Of a DNA stretch of 13,480 nt, positions 1 through 7,028 are shown in pieces. A program made the translations under genes and the position numbers. The notes beneath the pieces were generated by a model. It worked only from the letters and a program-made list of their open reading frames with translations. It was not told the DNA's origin and made no database searches. Origin of the DNA: Oscillospiraceae bacterium (GTDB lineage: Bacteria > Bacillota > Clostridia > Oscillospirales > Ruminococcaceae); NCBI GenBank assembly GCA_900762805.1, contig CAAFHY010000168.1, positions 1-13,480 on the forward strand, written 5' to 3'. Position 1 is the first letter of the stretch. Each line of letters starts with the position of its first letter.

Positions 1-293
1 GACCGGGCTGATGGAACAAATCTTCGTTTTGCCGGAGGTACAGCGGGCAGTCCGGCACATTAAAAGGTCCTTGACAAATCGTCTCCGGTGATTCGACCGT
101 ATCTTTTTCGTCTGTTCAACCGAGGGAAATTCAGGAGCTGCTTTCAAAGCGGCCGCCGTCATACCCGGCCGGCAGCCCCGCATGCCTCATTCTACACAAT
201 TCGGCATAAATTACCGGTATTCTACAAATCGTTTTGTACCGCCGTACCCTCCGGCACCCAACCGTGCCTCCCACTGCCGCGGGGCGGACGGCG
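1..293. other. Non-coding left flank, 3' of the minus-strand operon
   Basis: No convincing gene is seen here. One plus-strand frame is open from the left edge to a TGA at 89-91 (29 codons) and could be the C-terminus of a gene outside the window, but nothing in it is recognisable. An AT-richer stretch at about 195-240 contains the palindrome TACCGGTA (212-219) and two short ATTCTACA copies. Downstream of the operon's last stop codon, reading on the minus strand, there is a weak 5-bp hairpin (GGCAC/GTGCC) but no T-run, so no intrinsic terminator can be assigned to the operon. Confidence 0.5.
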
Positions 294-854
294 CTATGCC
301 TCCAGCCGGCCGCGCAGGGCGCGGTAGACAGCCGGCACGATGATAACGGCGGCCACCAGCTCCAGCCCGCCGTTGACGCCGATGACATAACCGATCACCG
401 AGCGGAACAGCTCATAAAAAGCCTGATAGCTGGCCAGCGTGCCGCCCAGCAGCTGGATGGCCGTCAGCACCAGCAGTGTGTTGCAAAGCGTTCCGGCGGC
501 GGCGCTGATCGCCGAAGCGGCCAGCCCGCTGACCCTGGTTTTCTTCAGCGCCCGCATCAGCAGCCCTGCCGCAAGCCCCACCAGAACGCGGGGCACGACC
601 GAGATGAGCGGATTGACAAACATGATCCAAAGCGGATTGGTCAGCGCACGCAGCATACAGGTGACGCCCCAGACGCCGCCGAGAATGGCGCCGCACAGCG
701 GGCCGAGCAGCACAGCGCCCAGCAGCACCGGGATGTGAAGCGTTGTGATCTCGATGGCGCCGTAATTGATGTAGCCGGTATAGGGCACCACCGTCATAAC
801 GGCAATGAGCGCCGAGAGCAGCGCTACCGTTGTCATTCTTCTGGTTCTATTCAT
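294..854 (-). CDS. ECF transporter S component (substrate-binding membrane subunit)
   Basis: This 186-residue, very hydrophobic protein has about six predicted membrane segments and resembles the ECF-type vitamin transporter S components (ECF_trnsprt family). Such subunits bind a vitamin or precursor in the membrane and work with a shared energising EcfA/EcfA'/EcfT module, which is not in this window. The segment around residues 34-66 (IEITTLHIPVLLGA followed by LLGP and GAILGG) is the family hallmark. The ATG at 854 overlaps the ribF stop as ATGA, with GGAG a few bases upstream, so translation is probably coupled to ribF. The coupling suggests riboflavin or a related cofactor precursor, but the helix-2 motif is not the usual RibU form and looks closer to S components of the pantothenate (PanT-like) type. 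The substrate is therefore unassigned. It is the last gene of the operon. Confidence 0.85.
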   Translation of the reverse strand: MNRTRRMTTVALLSALIAVMTVVPYTGYINYGAIEITTLHIPVLLGAVLLGPLCGAILGGVWGVTCMLRALTNPLWIMFVNPLISVVPRVLVGLAAGLLMRALKKTRVSGLAASAISAAAGTLCNTLLVLTAIQLLGGTLASYQAFYELFRSVIGYVIGVNGGLELVAAVIIVPAVYRALRGRLEA

Positions 855-1759
855 GGCTTCTCCGTTCTTCTAGCATTCTCGCAGTCGTTTCTGATCTGTT
901 CCATCAGCTGCTCAATTGAAGCAAAGCGCTTTTCACCGCGCAGATAGCGGCAGAAGCGCACGGTCAGGGGGCGGCCATACAGGTCGCCCGCAAAATCCAG
1001 CAGGTGCGTCTCAAAAAGAGCCGTGCCGGCTCGGTAAAAGGTCGGGCGCGTGCCGACGTTGGTGACAGCGGGATAGGCACGGCCGCCGATCTCGGCCACG
1101 GTGGCATAAACGCCGAATCTGGGCGGCAAAATGCCGGAAGGCAGCGACTGATTGGCCGTGGCGAAGCCCATGGTGCGGCCGCGCTCGTCACCGTGCTCGA
1201 CCGGCAGCGTCAGGCTGTAGGGGCGGCTGAGCAGCGCATTGACATCTCCGATCTCCCCCGCCGCCAGCAGCTCCTTGATGTGGGTGGTGCTGACCTTGCG
1301 GCCATCGGCCGCGCGTTCGGGGCAAACACAGGTCTCGATGCCGTATGGCCCGCAGAGCGCGGCCAGCGCCGCCGTGTCGCCGGCGCCTCCGCCGCCGAAC
1401 CGAAAGTCCGGCCCGGTACAGACGGCCCGTGCCCCCATGCAGCCGCACAGGATACGCTCGACAAACTGCTGCGGCGTCAGGTCGCGGATATCGTCAAAAT
1501 CAAACAGACAGACGGCCTCAACGCCCAGCGAAGCCAGGCGGCTGAGCCGCTCCTCGACCGTGAAGATGTCGGCCCGTCCCTTGGCGGCCAGCCTCTCACG
1601 GGCAAAGCTGAAGGTAAATACGGCCAGCGGCAGGCCATATTTCTTTGCCTGCCGGCCGGCGGCAGCGATAACGGCGGCATGGCCGGCATGGACGCCGTCA
1701 AAATAGCCCAGCGCAGCGGAACAGCCTCCCAGCTCTTCAAAACCGCGGATCACTTTCAT
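851..1759 (-). CDS. ribF: Bifunctional riboflavin kinase / FMN adenylyltransferase
   Basis: RibF phosphorylates riboflavin to FMN and then adenylates FMN to FAD in the cytosol. The 302-residue length is normal. The N-terminal adenylyltransferase half shows the nucleotidyltransferase motif GYFDGVHAGH (18-27), TGPDFRFG followed by a glycine-rich stretch and GD (115-128), and STTHIKELL (157-165). The C-terminal kinase half shows GRTMGFATAN (194-203), GVYA (216-219), NVGTRPTF (234-241) and FETHLLDF (249-256), where the Glu is the expected catalytic base. The usual GFPTAN motif has Ala in place of Pro at residue 200. The ATG start overlaps the truB stop as ATGA, and a GGAGG lies 7 nt upstream inside truB. 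It is followed, also with an ATGA overlap, by an S-component gene. No FMN riboswitch is apparent near it. Confidence 0.97.
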   Translation of the reverse strand: MKVIRGFEELGGCSAALGYFDGVHAGHAAVIAAAGRQAKKYGLPLAVFTFSFARERLAAKGRADIFTVEERLSRLASLGVEAVCLFDFDDIRDLTPQQFVERILCGCMGARAVCTGPDFRFGGGGAGDTAALAALCGPYGIETCVCPERAADGRKVSTTHIKELLAAGEIGDVNALLSRPYSLTLPVEHGDERGRTMGFATANQSLPSGILPPRFGVYATVAEIGGRAYPAVTNVGTRPTFYRAGTALFETHLLDFAGDLYGRPLTVRFCRYLRGEKRFASIEQLMEQIRNDCENARRTEKP

Positions 1760-2625
1760 TGTATGTCCTCCGCAAAAGCCGCTTTTTTATAGAGCAGGCC
1801 GCCGGCCGCCTCGGCCACCGCCAGAAAGCCGGCCGGCCCGTAGACGGCGCAGCGTCCCTCCGGCAGCGGGCAGCCGATATTGACACCGTTGAGAAACAGC
1901 CGCTGCTCGCGCGCCGTCAGTGTCAGGCGCGGCAGTGAGCAAAACAGCTGCTCAACGGGGCGCAGCAGCTCTTCGGCGCGCCCGGCGTCGGCCGCCGCCT
2001 GCACCGCTTCAAGCGTCACGGCGTCGGCCTCGGTAAAGCCGGCGCTTTCGGTGCGCCGCAGCGCGCCCAGCGTGCCCAGCGTACCGGCGGCGCGGCAGAT
2101 ATCCTCAGCCAGCGTGCGGATATAGGTTCCTTTGGAGCAGCGGACATCAAGGACAAATCCGTCCTCCCGCCACTCGGCCAGCACCGAGCTGTAAATCGTG
2201 ACGCGGCGGGCGGGGCGCTCGACCTCCTGCCCGCGGCGGGCCAGCTCATAAAGGTGCCGCCCTCCCACGCGGACAGCCGACACCATCGGCGGGATCTGCC
2301 CGATCTCGCCGGTAAGCTGTACGACAGCCCGCTCGACGGCGGCGCGGCACGGCGGCGCGGCGCGGCCCGTCACCTGCCCGGTGATATCGCCCGAATCGGT
2401 CGAAAGACCCGTCAGCACCAGCGCCGTATAGCGCTTCTCGTCGCGCGGTATCAGATCGACGGCCTTGGTGGCCCGGCCGATGAAAAGCGGCAGCACGCCG
2501 GTGGCCATCGGGTCGAGCGTGCCGCCATGCCCGATCCGGCGCGTTTTCAGCAGCCCGCGGCATTTTGCGACAACATCGTGCGATGTAAAGCCTTTTGGCT
2601 TGTCAATGATGAGAAGTCCGTTCAC
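1756..2625 (-). CDS. truB: tRNA pseudouridine(55) synthase
   Basis: TruB isomerises U55 in the T-loop of elongator tRNAs to pseudouridine. The 289-residue length matches the family. The N-terminus has the conserved IIDKPKGFTSHDVV (6-19). The catalytic motif GHGGTLDPMATGVLP places the nucleophilic Asp at residue 38. KRYTALVLTGLSTDSGD (64-80) and the KGTYIRTLAED segment are also typical. The C-terminal part, with FLNGV and a short hydrophobic tail, fits a PUA-like RNA-binding domain. The start is GTG, overlapping the nrnA stop as GTGA. No good Shine-Dalgarno sequence is seen just upstream, so expression probably depends on coupling to nrnA. The conserved N-terminus begins right at this GTG, which supports the choice. 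Confidence 0.97.
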   Translation of the reverse strand: MNGLLIIDKPKGFTSHDVVAKCRGLLKTRRIGHGGTLDPMATGVLPLFIGRATKAVDLIPRDEKRYTALVLTGLSTDSGDITGQVTGRAAPPCRAAVERAVVQLTGEIGQIPPMVSAVRVGGRHLYELARRGQEVERPARRVTIYSSVLAEWREDGFVLDVRCSKGTYIRTLAEDICRAAGTLGTLGALRRTESAGFTEADAVTLEAVQAAADAGRAEELLRPVEQLFCSLPRLTLTAREQRLFLNGVNIGCPLPEGRCAVYGPAGFLAVAEAAGGLLYKKAAFAEDIQ

Positions 2626-3536
2626 AGCTGTTTTCTACACTCTTCTACAATCTTTTTTGTCAGCGCGTCGGCGTCGCCCGCCGCCTCAAAGCCGGCGGCG
2701 CGGATGTGTCCGCCGCCGCCAAAGGCCATAGCCACGGCTGCGGCGCTGTCATGAACGGTGCGCACCGAGCCTTTCCAGCCTCCCTCGATCTGCCGCAGCA
2801 GTATGCCGAAGCGCACGCCCTCCACCGATCGCGGCACGGCGGAAAGCCCGTCATAATCGGTCTCGACGGCGCGGCAGGCCGCGATATCGGCCAGCGTGAT
2901 GCGGGCCACGGCCACCTGCCCGCCCTCGAACAGACGCAGGCTGTCAAGCAGAGCGCGCTCAAGGTGGATCTGCGCCACCGTTCGGGTATCGAAAAGTATC
3001 CGATTCAGCTCGCCGGCGTCAGCCCCGCACTCGATCATGCGGGCGGCGGCGCGGTGCGTGTCGGGGGTGGTGTTGGCAAAGCGGAAGCAGCCGGTATCGG
3101 TGCTGAGACCGGTATAGATGGCTGCCGCGACGGCAGGGGTGACCGGTGCGCCCAGCAGGTCGATGATGCCCAGCACCAGCTCGGCGCAGGAAGCGCTTTC
3201 CGGCCGGCAGAAGGTCTCAGCCGCATAAAGGCTGGCCGCGCTGTGGTGATCGATCGAAAGATCGACAGCCGTCTGCGGCACCAGCAGCCGCTCAAGAGTC
3301 GAGCAATCGACCGAGACGACCAGCCCCGGCTCGCCCGGCAGGCCGCCGGCCAGCGGACGCAGGTAAGCGTAGAGCGCCGGCAGCTCCGAAGCGCCGGCCA
3401 CAGCAGCGCGCTTGCCCAGCGATAACAGCGCTCCGCACAGCGCGAAAGCGCTGCCCCAGGCATCGCCGTCGGGACATTTGTGACAGACGACTAAAATACC
3501 ATCAGCCGCAGCGAGTTTCGCCGCGGCCTGATGCAT
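2622..3536 (-). CDS. nrnA: DHH-family bifunctional oligoribonuclease / pAp phosphatase
   Basis: NrnA-type DHH/DHHA1 enzymes degrade nanoRNAs of 2-5 nt and dephosphorylate pAp to AMP using Mn2+. With the start chosen here the protein has 304 residues, normal for the family. Metal-binding motifs are visible: H19 and PDGDAWGS with D23/D25, VSVD with D77, the signature DHH at 96-98, and YTGLSTDTGCF (141-151) with D147. The C-terminal DHHA1 motif GGGGHIRAAG is at 273-282. An upstream in-frame ATG at 3569 lies inside rbfA. The ATG at 3536 is preferred because AGAGG lies 6 nt before it and it begins 1 nt after the rbfA stop. In Firmicutes this gene commonly sits between rbfA and truB, as here. Confidence 0.95.
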   Translation of the reverse strand: MHQAAAKLAAADGILVVCHKCPDGDAWGSAFALCGALLSLGKRAAVAGASELPALYAYLRPLAGGLPGEPGLVVSVDCSTLERLLVPQTAVDLSIDHHSAASLYAAETFCRPESASCAELVLGIIDLLGAPVTPAVAAAIYTGLSTDTGCFRFANTTPDTHRAAARMIECGADAGELNRILFDTRTVAQIHLERALLDSLRLFEGGQVAVARITLADIAACRAVETDYDGLSAVPRSVEGVRFGILLRQIEGGWKGSVRTVHDSAAAVAMAFGGGGHIRAAGFEAAGDADALTKKIVEECRKQL

Positions 3537-3537
3537 A

Positions 3538-3906
3538 TCAATCCTCTTGGGCTCCATCGGACTGCTCATGGGGATATTTCTCCAGAATCGAGGTTATTTT
3601 TTCATAGTACTCAGCCGAGCCGTCAGGGATAAAGCTGAGCTCCGGCGCCTTGCGGATGTGCAGACGGCGCGACAGCTCCGTGCGCAGATGCCCGGCGGCA
3701 TGGCGCAGCACCGCGCAGGCCTCAGTCGCCCGCTCGACCCCGTTGATGGAGCCGATATAAACCTTGGCATGCGAAAGGTCGCTGGTCACCTCGACCCGCA
3801 TGACCGAGAGGAAATCGTCGATGCGCGGGTCCTTGAGCTGCTTGATGAGGCTGCTCAGCTCCCGCTGCATATCACTGTTGAGACGGTCAATTCTGTGGGA
3901 AGGCAT
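3538..3906 (-). CDS. rbfA: 30S ribosome-binding factor A
   Basis: RbfA is a small KH-fold protein that binds immature 30S subunits and helps the 5' end of 16S rRNA mature. The 122-residue product has the usual N-terminus (HRIDRLNSDMQREL), KDPRI (25-29), the conserved VTSDLSHAKVYI strand (40-51) and LRTELSRRLHIRKAPEL (74-90). The ATG at 3906 is chosen because AAGGAGG lies 6 nt upstream, one of the strongest ribosome binding sites in the window. A 47-codon in-frame extension upstream to 4047 has no family similarity and is not translated in my reading. The strong ribosome binding site fits a gene that follows a 212-nt gap after infB and cannot rely on coupling. Confidence 0.96.
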   Translation of the reverse strand: MPSHRIDRLNSDMQRELSSLIKQLKDPRIDDFLSVMRVEVTSDLSHAKVYIGSINGVERATEACAVLRHAAGHLRTELSRRLHIRKAPELSFIPDGSAEYYEKITSILEKYPHEQSDGAQED

Positions 3907-4118
3907 AGGAAACCTCCTTTTTATGGTTAGGAATGATGGACGCCGCAAAAGCGTCGGGCGTGTGCCGCAGGCGGGAAGCCGGCCATTCGGGCACAAGCTA
4001 TACGGCTTGCGCGGCGCATCGGCTTGCCGGAGCCTCTGTCCGCTCACCGGCGGACAAAAGCCGGCCGCTGCGTGATCCGGTGCCGGTTACCGCGGTATCC
4101 GGCGCGGAACGGCGGTGC
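3907..4118. other. infB-rbfA intergenic gap with several inverted repeats
   Basis: This is the only long gap in the operon. It has no credible coding sequence. A near-perfect 22-nt dyad lies at 4082-4103 (arms GCCGGTTACCG and CGGTATCCGGC, one mismatch, 10-bp perfect core TACCGCGGTA). Shorter hairpins are at 4038-4055 (GTCCGC/GCGGAC, 6-nt loop), 3994-4009 (CAAGC/GCTTG, 6-nt loop) and 3939-3955 (GACGC/GCGTC, 7-nt loop). None has a T-run in the minus-strand direction, so none is a clear terminator. A 17-bp-spaced TTGCGG/CATAAA pair just before the rbfA ribosome binding site is too weak, and too close to it, to call a promoter. Confidence 0.6.
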
Positions 4119-6449
4119 TCAGTCACGGTATTCCTCAATGGTATAGGCTTCGAAAATATCGCCCACCTTGACATCCGAGAATTTCTCCAGCCCGATGCCG
4201 CACTCAAAGCCCTGGCGGACCTCCTTGACATCGTCCTTGAAGCGGCGCAGTGAATCGATCCTGTCCTCGGCCACGACGATGCCGTCGCGCACGACGCGGA
4301 TGCTGCTCTGGCGGGTAACAAAGCCCGATTCGACATAGCTTCCGGCAACGGTGCCCACCGAGCTGATCTTATAGACCTCGCGCACGGCGATGCGGCCCTG
4401 CTCGACCTCGCGGGTCTTGGGCGGCAGCATGCCCTTCATGGCGGCCTGGATATCCTCGATGGCGTCATAAATGACGCGGTACATCCGCAGCTCGACGCCG
4501 GCCAACTCGGCCTCCTCGCGGGCGGTCGGATCGGGCCGGACGTTGAAACCGACTACAATGGCGCCCGACGCCTCGGCCAGCTTGACGTCGCCGCTGTTGA
4601 TGCCGCCGACCGCCGAATGAATGACCTTGACGCGCACCTCGTCGGTCGAAATGCGCTCAAGACTCTGCTTGACAGCCTCGCAGGTGCCCTGCACGTCGGC
4701 CTTGACAATGAGCGGCAGCTCCTTGATGTTGCCCTGCTCCATGGTACTGAACAGCGTATCGAGCGTGACCTTGGTATATTCCTTGTACTGCTCCTCTTTC
4801 TTGGCGGCGATGCGCTGCTCGACCAGCTCATGGGCCAGCCGCTCGTCCTCGACGGCATTGAAATCGTCGCCGGCAGCCGGCACGCTCTCAAGGCCGGTGA
4901 TCTCGACGGGGACCGACGGACCGGCCTCGGTGATGCGCTCGCCCTTATCGTTGAGCATGGCGCGCACGCGGCCGACCGAGGTGCCGGCGATGATAGCGTC
5001 GCCCTGATGCAGCGTGCCCTGCTGCACCAGCAGCGTGGCAATGGGGCCGCGCCCCTTGTCGAGCCGCGCCTCGATGACGGCGCCCTTGGCCAGCCGGTTG
5101 GGATTGGCCTTGTACTCCTGCACCTCGCTGATGAGCAGCACAGCCTCCAGCAGCTTATCGACACCCATGCCGGTCTTGGCCGAGACGGGGACGCAGATGA
5201 CGTCGCCGCCCCACTCCTCCGGTACCAGCTCGTATTTGGTGAGGCCCTCCATGACGCGCTCGGCGTTGGCCTCCGGCTTATCCATTTTATTGATGGCCAC
5301 AATAATCTGCACGCCCGCGGCCTTGGCGTGGTTGATGGACTCAACGGTCTGCGGCATGATGCCGTCGTCGGCCGCCACCACCAGAATGGCGATATCGGTG
5401 AACATGGCGCCGCGCGCACGCATGGCGGTGAAGGCCTCGTGTCCCGGCGTGTCAAGGAAGGTGATGCAGCCGTCCCCCACCGGCACCTGATAGGCGCCGA
5501 TGTGCTGCGTGATGCCGCCGGCCTCGCCCTCGGTCACGCGGGTGTTGCGGATATAATCGAGCAGGCTGGTCTTGCCATGATCGACATGGCCCATGACCAC
5601 CACGACCGGCGGACGCGGCTTGAGCTGGGAGGGATCCTCAGCCACCGTGTCGTCGGTAAACAGGCGCTCTTCAATGGCCACCTCGACTTTGCGCTCGACC
5701 TTGGCGCCCAGCTCATCGGCCACCAGCGCGGCCGTATCGAAATCGATAAGCTCGCTGATAGAGGCCATGACACCGTAGCCCATCAGCTTCTTGATGACGA
5801 CATTGGCGTTGAGCTTGAGCCGGTTCGCCAGCTCACCGACCGAGATCTCGTCAGGTATGGTGATTTTAAGCTGTGCCTTGCGGGCCTTCTCCAGCTGGAT
5901 GCGCTGCAGCTTTTCAGCCTCGCTCTCGCGCTTCTGATACTGCTGCCGGCCGCGCTGCTGCGACCGCTTATTGAGCTTCTGCTTGTTGCCGAAAGCATTG
6001 GGATTCTTGCGCTTGCCGGAGCCCGACTCGCGCGACGAATCGGCGATATTATCGTATTTGACGTTGTATTTGTCGAGGTTAATCTCGGTGCTGCGGGTAT
6101 CGACGACGCGGTTGATGCGTTCCTTCGACACCGGCTGCTGCGGCTGCTTTGGCTTTTGGGGCTGCTGGCGTGCCGGCTGCTGCGGCTGGCTTTTCTGCGG
6201 CTGGGCGGCCGGCTGGCGGCCCGGCTGCGGCTGAGACGGCGCGGCTTTTTTCTCCTCAGGATAATATGCCTTGAGATCGGCCGACTGATGGGCGACGGTA
6301 ACAGCGCTGAAGGCATAGTTCAGCTGATGCACGGTGAGCACCGAGGTGTGCTTCTTATCGGCCCCGACCTTTCCCATCGTTTCAATCAGCTGCTTGTTGG
6401 AAAGCCCCAGATCCTTGGCCAGATCCCCCAGTTTATATTTGATCAGCAT
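4119..6449 (-). CDS. infB: Translation initiation factor IF-2
   Basis: IF2 is the GTPase that places fMet-tRNA on the 30S subunit and promotes subunit joining. The product has 776 residues, within the range for Firmicutes. The N-terminus carries a small IF2_N helical domain (KLGDLAKDLGLS), then a Gln/Pro-rich linker (about 72-107) and a Lys/Arg-rich segment, then a second IF2_N domain (about 195-250). The G domain shows G1 GHVDHGKT (287-294), G2 GGITQHIGA (311-319), G3 DTPGHE (333-338), G4 NKMD (387-390) and G5 SAK (423-425), followed by the beta-barrel domains and the C-terminal fMet-tRNA-binding region. The ATG at 6449 is preferred over the in-frame ATG at 6464 because GGAGGG lies 5-6 nt before it. 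It overlaps the ylxQ end by 17 nt. Confidence 0.98.
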   Translation of the reverse strand: MLIKYKLGDLAKDLGLSNKQLIETMGKVGADKKHTSVLTVHQLNYAFSAVTVAHQSADLKAYYPEEKKAAPSQPQPGRQPAAQPQKSQPQQPARQQPQKPKQPQQPVSKERINRVVDTRSTEINLDKYNVKYDNIADSSRESGSGKRKNPNAFGNKQKLNKRSQQRGRQQYQKRESEAEKLQRIQLEKARKAQLKITIPDEISVGELANRLKLNANVVIKKLMGYGVMASISELIDFDTAALVADELGAKVERKVEVAIEERLFTDDTVAEDPSQLKPRPPVVVVMGHVDHGKTSLLDYIRNTRVTEGEAGGITQHIGAYQVPVGDGCITFLDTPGHEAFTAMRARGAMFTDIAILVVAADDGIMPQTVESINHAKAAGVQIIVAINKMDKPEANAERVMEGLTKYELVPEEWGGDVICVPVSAKTGMGVDKLLEAVLLISEVQEYKANPNRLAKGAVIEARLDKGRGPIATLLVQQGTLHQGDAIIAGTSVGRVRAMLNDKGERITEAGPSVPVEITGLESVPAAGDDFNAVEDERLAHELVEQRIAAKKEEQYKEYTKVTLDTLFSTMEQGNIKELPLIVKADVQGTCEAVKQSLERISTDEVRVKVIHSAVGGINSGDVKLAEASGAIVVGFNVRPDPTAREEAELAGVELRMYRVIYDAIEDIQAAMKGMLPPKTREVEQGRIAVREVYKISSVGTVAGSYVESGFVTRQSSIRVVRDGIVVAEDRIDSLRRFKDDVKEVRQGFECGIGLEKFSDVKVGDIFEAYTIEEYRD

Positions 6450-6768
6450 ATAATCCCTCCACATTCGTTGTAATATTCTTACGGATCAGCGCCGCCAGCT
6501 CCCTGTCGGTCACGGCTGCGGCCGCCGTGCGGCGGCCGATGGCCTGTTCGAGCTGCGCCATGGTGCGCGGCAGCTCGCAGCAAGTAACGCCATGCCGCTC
6601 GCAGGCGCGCTTTATGTCGGCCCGTGTGCGGTCGGAGGCATCCGACGCCACAAGAGCCGCAGCCGCCGCGCCGCGCTCGATCTGCTCGATCACGGCGTCG
6701 TGCCCGACTGTCAGCTTTCCCGCCTTGCGGCAGAGAGAAAGCGCAAACAACAATCCATCCCGCTCCAA
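6433..6768 (-). CDS. ylxQ: L7Ae/L30e-like RNA-binding protein YlxQ
   Basis: This small protein belongs to the ribosomal L7Ae/L30e/S12e/Gadd45 family, whose members bind kink-turn or related RNA structures. The exact role of the YlxQ branch is not settled. From the chosen start it has 111 residues, with the family features RKAGKLTVG (14-22), a hydrophobic strand into ASDAS (41-45) and a TRADIKRACERHGV segment. The start is TTG at 6768: GGAGG (6775-6779) lies 6 nt upstream, it follows the rnpM stop by 1 nt, and similarity begins there. The out-of-frame ATG at 6773 would not encode this protein. A longer in-frame ATG at 6864 lies deep inside rnpM and adds unrelated residues. It sits in its usual place between rnpM and infB. 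Confidence 0.9.
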   Translation of the reverse strand: MERDGLLFALSLCRKAGKLTVGHDAVIEQIERGAAAAALVASDASDRTRADIKRACERHGVTCCELPRTMAQLEQAIGRRTAAAAVTDRELAALIRKNITTNVEGLYADQI

Positions 6769-6769
6769 A

Positions 6770-7027
6770 TCATTCCTCCAGCGCACGGCGGAGCGCGTCA
6801 TAAGCGCCCTCCGGCAGCTCGCCGAGCGTGCGCTCCAGCACCCTGCTTTTGCGCGCCTTTTCAAGGCAGGCCGCGCTCTTGCAGATGTAGGCGCCGCGGC
6901 CGGGCCGCCGGCCGGTAAAATCGAGCGACACGGCGCCGTCGGGCGCCCGCACGACGCGCACCAGCTCGGTCTTGGGCCGGGATTCCCGACAGGCGACGCA
7001 CATTCTGACGGGGATCTTCTTCGGCAT
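6770..7027 (-). CDS. rnpM: RnpM / YlxR family RNA-binding protein
   Basis: This 85-residue basic protein is the YlxR (DUF448) family member encoded between nusA and ylxQ. In Firmicutes it has been renamed RnpM because it binds and modulates RNase P RNA. Hallmarks are PVRMCVACRE (6-15), TGRRPGRGAYIC (38-49) and a C-terminal helical region. The conserved cysteines include C10 and C13 (the CVAC pair) and C49. The ATG at 7027 is chosen because GAGGAAG lies about 7 nt before it and the family normally begins MPKKIP. An ATG five codons upstream (7042) lies inside nusA and has a poor ribosome binding site. It starts 1 nt after the nusA stop and is followed by ylxQ after 1 nt. Confidence 0.95.
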   Translation of the reverse strand: MPKKIPVRMCVACRESRPKTELVRVVRAPDGAVSLDFTGRRPGRGAYICKSAACLEKARKSRVLERTLGELPEGAYDALRRALEE

Positions 7028-7028
7028 A

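Noticed and set aside
2..91. Plus-strand frame open from the left edge to a TGA, possible C-terminus of a gene
   Set aside because: Only 29 codons are visible and no family motif is recognisable; an open frame this short is expected by chance at this GC content.
71..110. TTGACA at 71-76 as a -35 box
   Set aside because: No -10 hexamer is found at 16-18 bp; the nearest similar sequence is about 23 bp away.
3907..4047. 47-codon in-frame N-terminal extension of rbfA
   Set aside because: It has no similarity to RbfA, while a strong AAGGAGG lies 6 nt before the ATG at 3906.
4038..4055. GTCCGC/GCGGAC hairpin as an operon terminator after infB
   Set aside because: The stem is only 6 bp and no T-run follows in the minus-strand direction.
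6120..6240. Repetitive CAG/CCG-rich DNA as a tandem repeat element
   Set aside because: It encodes the Gln/Pro-rich linker of IF2, a variable low-complexity region normal for this protein.
4617..6473. 618-codon plus-strand open frame opposite infB
   Set aside because: It mirrors the infB coding sequence in a GC-rich genome; the minus strand encodes an unmistakable IF2 with all five G motifs.
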